The notes beneath the pieces are model-generated. The model saw only the letters and a program-made list of their open reading frames with translations, did no database searches and was not told the DNA's origin. A stretch of DNA of 18,318 nucleotides. It comes from Elusimicrobiota bacterium. Lineage in GTDB: Bacteria; Elusimicrobiota; UBA5214; JBBAAG01. Both the position numbers and the translations under genes were made by a program. This document shows positions 14,756-18,318 of this stretch, one piece after another; the first letter of the stretch is position 1; every line of letters begins with the position of its first letter. The stretch is from the NCBI GenBank assembly GCA_041658405.1, contig JBBAAG010000064.1, positions 1 to 18,318 of the forward strand, written 5' to 3'.

Positions 14756-15720
14756 TGAACAAAATATTTTTAGGTATCGACGTGGGGTCTGTAAGTACTA
14801 ACGTTGCTGCGATTGATCCCGGCGGAACCGTACTTGCGGAAGAGTATATCCGTACAAACGGGCAGCCGATTGAAAGCGTGAAACTTGGCCTGAAGAATGT
14901 TAAGGCAAAGATTGATACAAACACTGATATCTGCGGAGTAGGCGTTACCGGCAGCGGACGGCAGTTGATAAGTATTATGGTTGGTGCGGATGTTGTGAAA
15001 AACGAAATCACTGCGCATGCCGGTGCGGCTGTGCATTATTACCCTGATGTAAAAACAGTGTTTGAAATCGGGGGACAGGATTCTAAACTTATCATTATCC
15101 GTGACCAGATGGTGACAGATTTTTCTATGAACACGGTTTGCGCTGCAGGGACAGGGTCGTTCCTTGATCACCAGTCTGAACGGCTTGGGATTCCGATTGA
15201 ACAGTTTGGCGATCACGCGGTGTCGTCGTCGGAGAATGTGCGTATTGCCGGGAGGTGTACGGTATTCGCGGAATCAGATATGGTTGCGAAACAGCAGTTC
15301 GGGTTTACAAAATCTGATATTATCAAAGGCTTGTGCGATGCGCTGGTACGGAATTATATTAATAACCTTTGCCGGGGAAAAACATTGGCCCCGCCGTATG
15401 TGTTCCAGGGCGGTGTTGCTGCAAATAAGGGTATTATCGCGGCGTTTGAGAAGGAGTTAAACAGTAAGGTTATTGTCCCGGAGTATTACGGCGTAATGGG
15501 TGCAATCGGTGCGGCATTACTCGCGAAAAGTTTTATGCAGTTATCTAAAGGCACGTCACGGTTCCGGGGGTTCGATGTATCAAACCTGGGCTTTAAACCC
15601 GGTACGTTTGAGTGTAACGGATGTTCGAACATGTGCGAGGTTGTGAAAGTGGAGATCCAGGGTAAGCCTGTGGCAATGTGGGGGGATAAGTGTATGAAGT
15701 GGACTAACTCGGTGATATGA
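14755..15720 (+). CDS. ATP-dependent activator (BcrAD/BadFG/HgdC-type ASKHA ATPase) with extra C-terminal cysteine cluster
   Basis: The activator couples ATP hydrolysis to injecting a low-potential electron into a partner protein. From the ATG at 14755 (a GTG at 14752 is equally possible) it has 321 residues. The ASKHA fold shows GIDVGSVSTN (7-16), GVTGSGR (63-69) and FEIGGQDSK (103-111). The bridging [4Fe-4S] cysteines of the dimer are C129 in NTVCAAGTG and C168 in AGRCTVFAESD, as in HgdC. Unusually, a tail from about 285 carries C287, C290, C294 and C313, a second possible cluster site. The stop of the previous gene overlaps its start. Partner identity comes from context. Confidence 0.9.
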   Translation: MNKIFLGIDVGSVSTNVAAIDPGGTVLAEEYIRTNGQPIESVKLGLKNVKAKIDTNTDICGVGVTGSGRQLISIMVGADVVKNEITAHAGAAVHYYPDVKTVFEIGGQDSKLIIIRDQMVTDFSMNTVCAAGTGSFLDHQSERLGIPIEQFGDHAVSSSENVRIAGRCTVFAESDMVAKQQFGFTKSDIIKGLCDALVRNYINNLCRGKTLAPPYVFQGGVAANKGIIAAFEKELNSKVIVPEYYGVMGAIGAALLAKSFMQLSKGTSRFRGFDVSNLGFKPGTFECNGCSNMCEVVKVEIQGKPVAMWGDKCMKWTNSVI

Positions 15721-16343
15721 TGAAGGATACAAAACAAAAAATTATTTTTACGGCAATAAAGATTTTTGCGTCAAAGGGTTTGCATGGGACGAGGATGGAA
15801 GAAATAGCGAAACATGCAAAGGTTAATAAAGCGATGGTGTACTACTATTTCGCGAGTAAGGACAAGCTTTTTCGTGAAGCCGTACTTCAGATATTGATGA
15901 AAATATTCGAGGGTATACTCGTAGAACTCGCGGAGTATGAACATCAGAATACAAATGAAATTATGAAGGTCGAGCATTTAGTTCGCAAACATTTCCGCGT
16001 ATTTTCCGAGAATCCGGATTACTGTAAACTATTGCTGGAAGCCGTGGCAACAGAGTCTGATGTGTTTCAGGATGCTATGGATAGTATAAAGAAAAATACA
16101 GGGCTTTTTCTTCCTGATTTGTTTAACCGCTTTTTTTCTGAAGGTGTAAAAAAGAATGTGTTCCGTAAGATCAACCCGCAGCAGGTGCTAATAAGTGTTA
16201 TGGGTATGAATCTAATTTATTTTATTGAACGCCCTATCGCGAAGATATGGTTTCAGAAGCAGAAGAGTAATGAATCTAAGTTCATTAAGGAACGTGAGGA
16301 AAGTATTATTGATCTTCTGTTGTATGGAATAGTCAAACGCTGA
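15717..16343 (+). CDS. TetR/AcrR-family transcriptional regulator
   Basis: The 208-residue protein has a canonical TetR N-terminal DNA-binding domain: a first helix TAIKIFASKGLHGTRM, then the helix-turn-helix about 25-46 with MEEIAKHAKVNKAMVYYYFASKDKL. The C-terminal ligand domain (about 60-208) is not diagnostic and carries a phenylalanine-rich stretch near FLPDLFNRFFSEG. The start ATG overlaps the activator stop by 4 bases (ATGA), so it is translated from the same message. It probably represses its own operon through the palindrome at 12624-12639. An inducer, perhaps the substrate or a CoA ester of the electron-transfer pathway, is only a guess. Confidence 0.9.
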   Translation: MMKDTKQKIIFTAIKIFASKGLHGTRMEEIAKHAKVNKAMVYYYFASKDKLFREAVLQILMKIFEGILVELAEYEHQNTNEIMKVEHLVRKHFRVFSENPDYCKLLLEAVATESDVFQDAMDSIKKNTGLFLPDLFNRFFSEGVKKNVFRKINPQQVLISVMGMNLIYFIERPIAKIWFQKQKSNESKFIKEREESIIDLLLYGIVKR

Positions 16344-16363
16344 ACTTGTATTATAAATATTTA

Positions 16364-17485
16364 ATGAAAAAAATCTTGTGTATAGCGTTAATTACCGTAT
16401 TTACTAACCTTCCTGTAATTTCAGCGGGAATACGCTCTTTTGAATTCCAGGGGCAGGTTACCGGATTAGCGGGATACAATGACAGTAGTGACGGGAGATA
16501 TTCTTCAGGTGTGCGGTATATCCCGGAAGTAAGGTATGGTTATGACCTCGGAGGGGATAGGCTTACAGATATTGAACTTTCCGCAAACATATCAGGTTTT
16601 ACAAAACTTTCTGATGACGGGGTAGTGGTTAGTTCTGCGGATGTTAATCTTTATAGGTTAACACTGCGGTACTCGTCGTCGTTGTTTGAAACACGGGTGG
16701 GGTTACAGAAACTTAATTTTGGCCCGGGGAAAGTGTTACGCCCATTAATGTGGTTTGATAGTATAGATCCGCGGGATCCGTTCAAAATCACTGATGGCGT
16801 ATACGGTATTCTCGCGCGCTACTTTTTTATTAATAACACAAACATATGGTCATGGGTTTTGTATGGTAACGATAAACTTCGCGGATTAGACGCAGTCATC
16901 TCTGACAAAACACGGCCGGAGTACGGTGCGCGTATGCAAACCGCAATACCGTTTGGCGAGGCGGGGTTGACGATACATCAACGCTATGTTGACCCGGTAG
17001 AAACTAAGAAACGGTTATTTTTGCCGGTAAACGATGGGACTGAACGCCGGTGCGGGCTTGACTTAAACCTTGATATTGAAATTGGTTTCTGGTGTGAAGC
17101 CGTAGCGAATCAGTTGGTAATAAATTCTAGCCATGAATTATGGAATTATCTTGGGATGGCCGGGATGGACTACACATTCCCCTGGGGTATCCACGCACAG
17201 GTGGAACACCTGGCTGTGTACACAGGAATAAAATCGGATACAACGTATGAATCCGCGGAAATATCAGCAGTAACAGCCGACTACAAGTTCGGCCTTACTG
17301 ACATAGTCAATATTATGATGTACTATAATTGGCGGACAAGTGATACCACATATTTTACTGCGTGGCAGCGCTCCTACGATAAATTTCAGGTGAATGTTTT
17401 GGCTTATAGCGGGAAACCGGGAACCGGCAGTACTACAGGTTTCAGCGGTACCGGTGCGATGGTTACGCTTAGCTGGAATTATTGA
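16364..17485 (+). CDS. Secreted outer-membrane beta-barrel-like protein of unknown function
   Basis: From the ATG at 16364 the 373-residue protein starts with a signal peptide: KK, a hydrophobic core, and a likely cut after ISA (residue 21). The mature part is rich in alternating polar/aromatic strands and ends in VTLSWNY, with a terminal aromatic residue as in outer-membrane barrel proteins. It has no recognisable plug or ligand motif, so the substrate is unknown. An in-frame TTG at 16346 would add six residues ahead of the signal peptide and is less likely. It starts 20 bases after the TetR gene, so it is probably the last gene of that operon. Its presence is the main evidence for a diderm cell. 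Confidence 0.75.
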   Translation: MKKILCIALITVFTNLPVISAGIRSFEFQGQVTGLAGYNDSSDGRYSSGVRYIPEVRYGYDLGGDRLTDIELSANISGFTKLSDDGVVVSSADVNLYRLTLRYSSSLFETRVGLQKLNFGPGKVLRPLMWFDSIDPRDPFKITDGVYGILARYFFINNTNIWSWVLYGNDKLRGLDAVISDKTRPEYGARMQTAIPFGEAGLTIHQRYVDPVETKKRLFLPVNDGTERRCGLDLNLDIEIGFWCEAVANQLVINSSHELWNYLGMAGMDYTFPWGIHAQVEHLAVYTGIKSDTTYESAEISAVTADYKFGLTDIVNIMMYYNWRTSDTTYFTAWQRSYDKFQVNVLAYSGKPGTGSTTGFSGTGAMVTLSWNY

Positions 17486-17486
17486 G

Positions 17487-17545
17487 TATAATGGTTAAGG
17501 AAGGATAGTATTTTCAATGTTAATTCACATAATAAACAATGTTAA
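17487..17545 (+). promoter_or_regulatory. Candidate -10 box and direct repeats ahead of the M14 gene
   Basis: TATAAT lies at 17487-17492 just after the barrel gene's stop, without a convincing -35. The 9-base sequence CAATGTTAA occurs at 17515-17523 and again at 17537-17545, a period of 22 bases, about two helical turns. This could be a regulator site, but a chance repeat in AT-rich DNA is possible. Confidence 0.3.
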
Positions 17546-17566
17546 AACACAGAGGGAGAAATTATT

Positions 17567-18318
17567 ATGACGTCTTTTGAGGATATGGAGCGTACTGCTC
17601 GGGAAGCGATAGCGAGGATCAGCAGCTCGCCGTTATTGTTTGACGCTGATTTCGAAAACGGTTCTCTGGACCGTGTTGTCCGCCTGGGCATGGATTGGTA
17701 TCACATCATACTGAGGCAGGATACGTGGTACCGTTTCTTTTTCAGAATTAAGGGATGCCGGGATCGCGAGGTCATTTTTGAATTCACATGCCGCAATATC
17801 AATAATTCCAATTATGATGAAGGAAAGGGACGGTGGATTAAGTCAGGAGATATTGTCAAACCCCTATTCAGCTATGACCGTAAACGTTGGCAACCGGTAG
17901 ACCACATCGAGAAACACTTTCAGGATCCAGGTAAGTACAGATTCAGCCACAGGTTCACCGAGGATGAAGCATACGTGAGTTACCACCATCCATACACCTA
18001 CAGCGATATGCTGGACTGGCTTAAACTTTTTAAAAACGAACCTCGTGTAACAATCGGCACTCTTGGCACAACCCGAAACGGGTTCCCTCAACCGGTCCTG
18101 AGCATTACGGACGCCCCGTCGGCTGGGGATATGGTAGTCCTCATTGCGCGGGAAGACGCTGACGAAATCACCGGTAGTTGGGGGATTGAAGGAGTGGTTA
18201 GGGCGTTGCTCGCACCCGAGTCACGGGATCTGTTGAAACGATACACTTTCAAGATTGTGCCGATGGTCGGGATTGACGGCGTAGTGGCGGGTGCGCATCA
18301 CAGCGCCGGGTATGGGTA
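17567..18318 (+). CDS. M14 zinc carboxypeptidase-like protein, partial (cut by window end)
   Basis: At least 250 residues are read, with no stop before the window edge. The N-terminal half (about 20-150) is the beta-rich domain seen in cytosolic M14 carboxypeptidases: ADFENGSLD, WYRFFFRIKG and EAYVSYHHPYTYSDMLDWLK. The catalytic domain begins near 170 (QPVLSITD). Where M14 enzymes have R-Q-H-P-G-E with zinc ligands His and Glu, this one has R-E-D-A-D-E (195-200), so His is Asp. Next, VPMxNPDG reads VPMVGIDG (231-238). GSWGIEGVVRALL is otherwise family-like. AGAGGGAG precedes ATG 17567 at good spacing. Codon choice (more ATC, GAC, TTC, CTG by eye) seems unlike its neighbours. It could be an altered or inactive peptidase. 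Confidence 0.75.
   Translation, partial: MTSFEDMERTAREAIARISSSPLLFDADFENGSLDRVVRLGMDWYHIILRQDTWYRFFFRIKGCRDREVIFEFTCRNINNSNYDEGKGRWIKSGDIVKPLFSYDRKRWQPVDHIEKHFQDPGKYRFSHRFTEDEAYVSYHHPYTYSDMLDWLKLFKNEPRVTIGTLGTTRNGFPQPVLSITDAPSAGDMVVLIAREDADEITGSWGIEGVVRALLAPESRDLLKRYTFKIVPMVGIDGVVAGAHHSAGYG

Noticed and set aside
1..18318. CRISPR array, tRNA/rRNA genes, insertion sequences, prophage genes
   Set aside because: No regularly spaced repeats, no recognisable RNA gene and no transposase or integrase motifs were seen on either strand.

Overview
This window looks like the chromosome of an anaerobic, diderm (outer-membrane-bearing) bacterium. The diderm reading rests on an exported beta-barrel-like protein at 16364-17485. 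The anaerobic reading rests on a three-gene set related to the oxygen-sensitive activators and electron donors of 2-hydroxyacyl-CoA dehydratases (12679-15720). I cannot name the lineage from sequence alone; an uncultivated anaerobic phylum is a guess, not a result. Genes are tightly packed, GTG and TTG starts are used, and I see no rRNA, tRNA, CRISPR array, insertion sequence or phage gene.

Region 1 (1-2762): a rho-independent terminator closes an upstream gene lying mostly outside the window. A fused MsrB-MsrA methionine sulfoxide reductase with an N-terminal membrane segment follows, convergent with an AgcS-type sodium:amino acid symporter. The symporter's upstream region holds a strong hairpin and is shared with the next operon.

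Region 2 (2763-6699): a compact three-gene operon encodes a tandem-GNAT acetyltransferase, a PIG-L-type deacetylase with an altered metal/catalytic motif, and a membrane protein fused to a spermidine-synthase-like domain. The tandem-GNAT plus PIG-L pairing recalls, but does not prove, the logic of mycothiol-type synthesis.

Region 3 (6700-12586): six co-directional genes with short gaps (9-49 nt) encode a zinc polyol-type dehydrogenase, an SrlD-like short-chain dehydrogenase, a PHP-domain protein, a class II aldolase, a uroporphyrinogen-decarboxylase-superfamily protein and an AMP nucleosidase. Together they suggest catabolism or salvage of a polyol, sugar phosphate or nucleotide-derived pentose. 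A candidate promoter with an inverted repeat over its -35 box precedes them.

Region 4 (12587-17485): a clear promoter (TTGACA/TATTAT) followed by a perfect 16-bp palindrome precedes two D-component-like iron-sulfur proteins, an ASKHA ATPase activator with an extra C-terminal cysteine cluster, a TetR regulator and the outer-membrane protein. No catalytic dehydratase or reductase is present. This is the best candidate in the window for an undescribed system: a TetR-controlled, stand-alone ATP-driven low-potential electron device next to an outer-membrane protein and an unassigned sugar-like pathway.

Region 5 (17486-18318): a separate gene starts, running off the window, for an M14 carboxypeptidase-like protein whose usual HxxE zinc motif reads DADE. 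Its codon choice looks different by eye from its neighbours.
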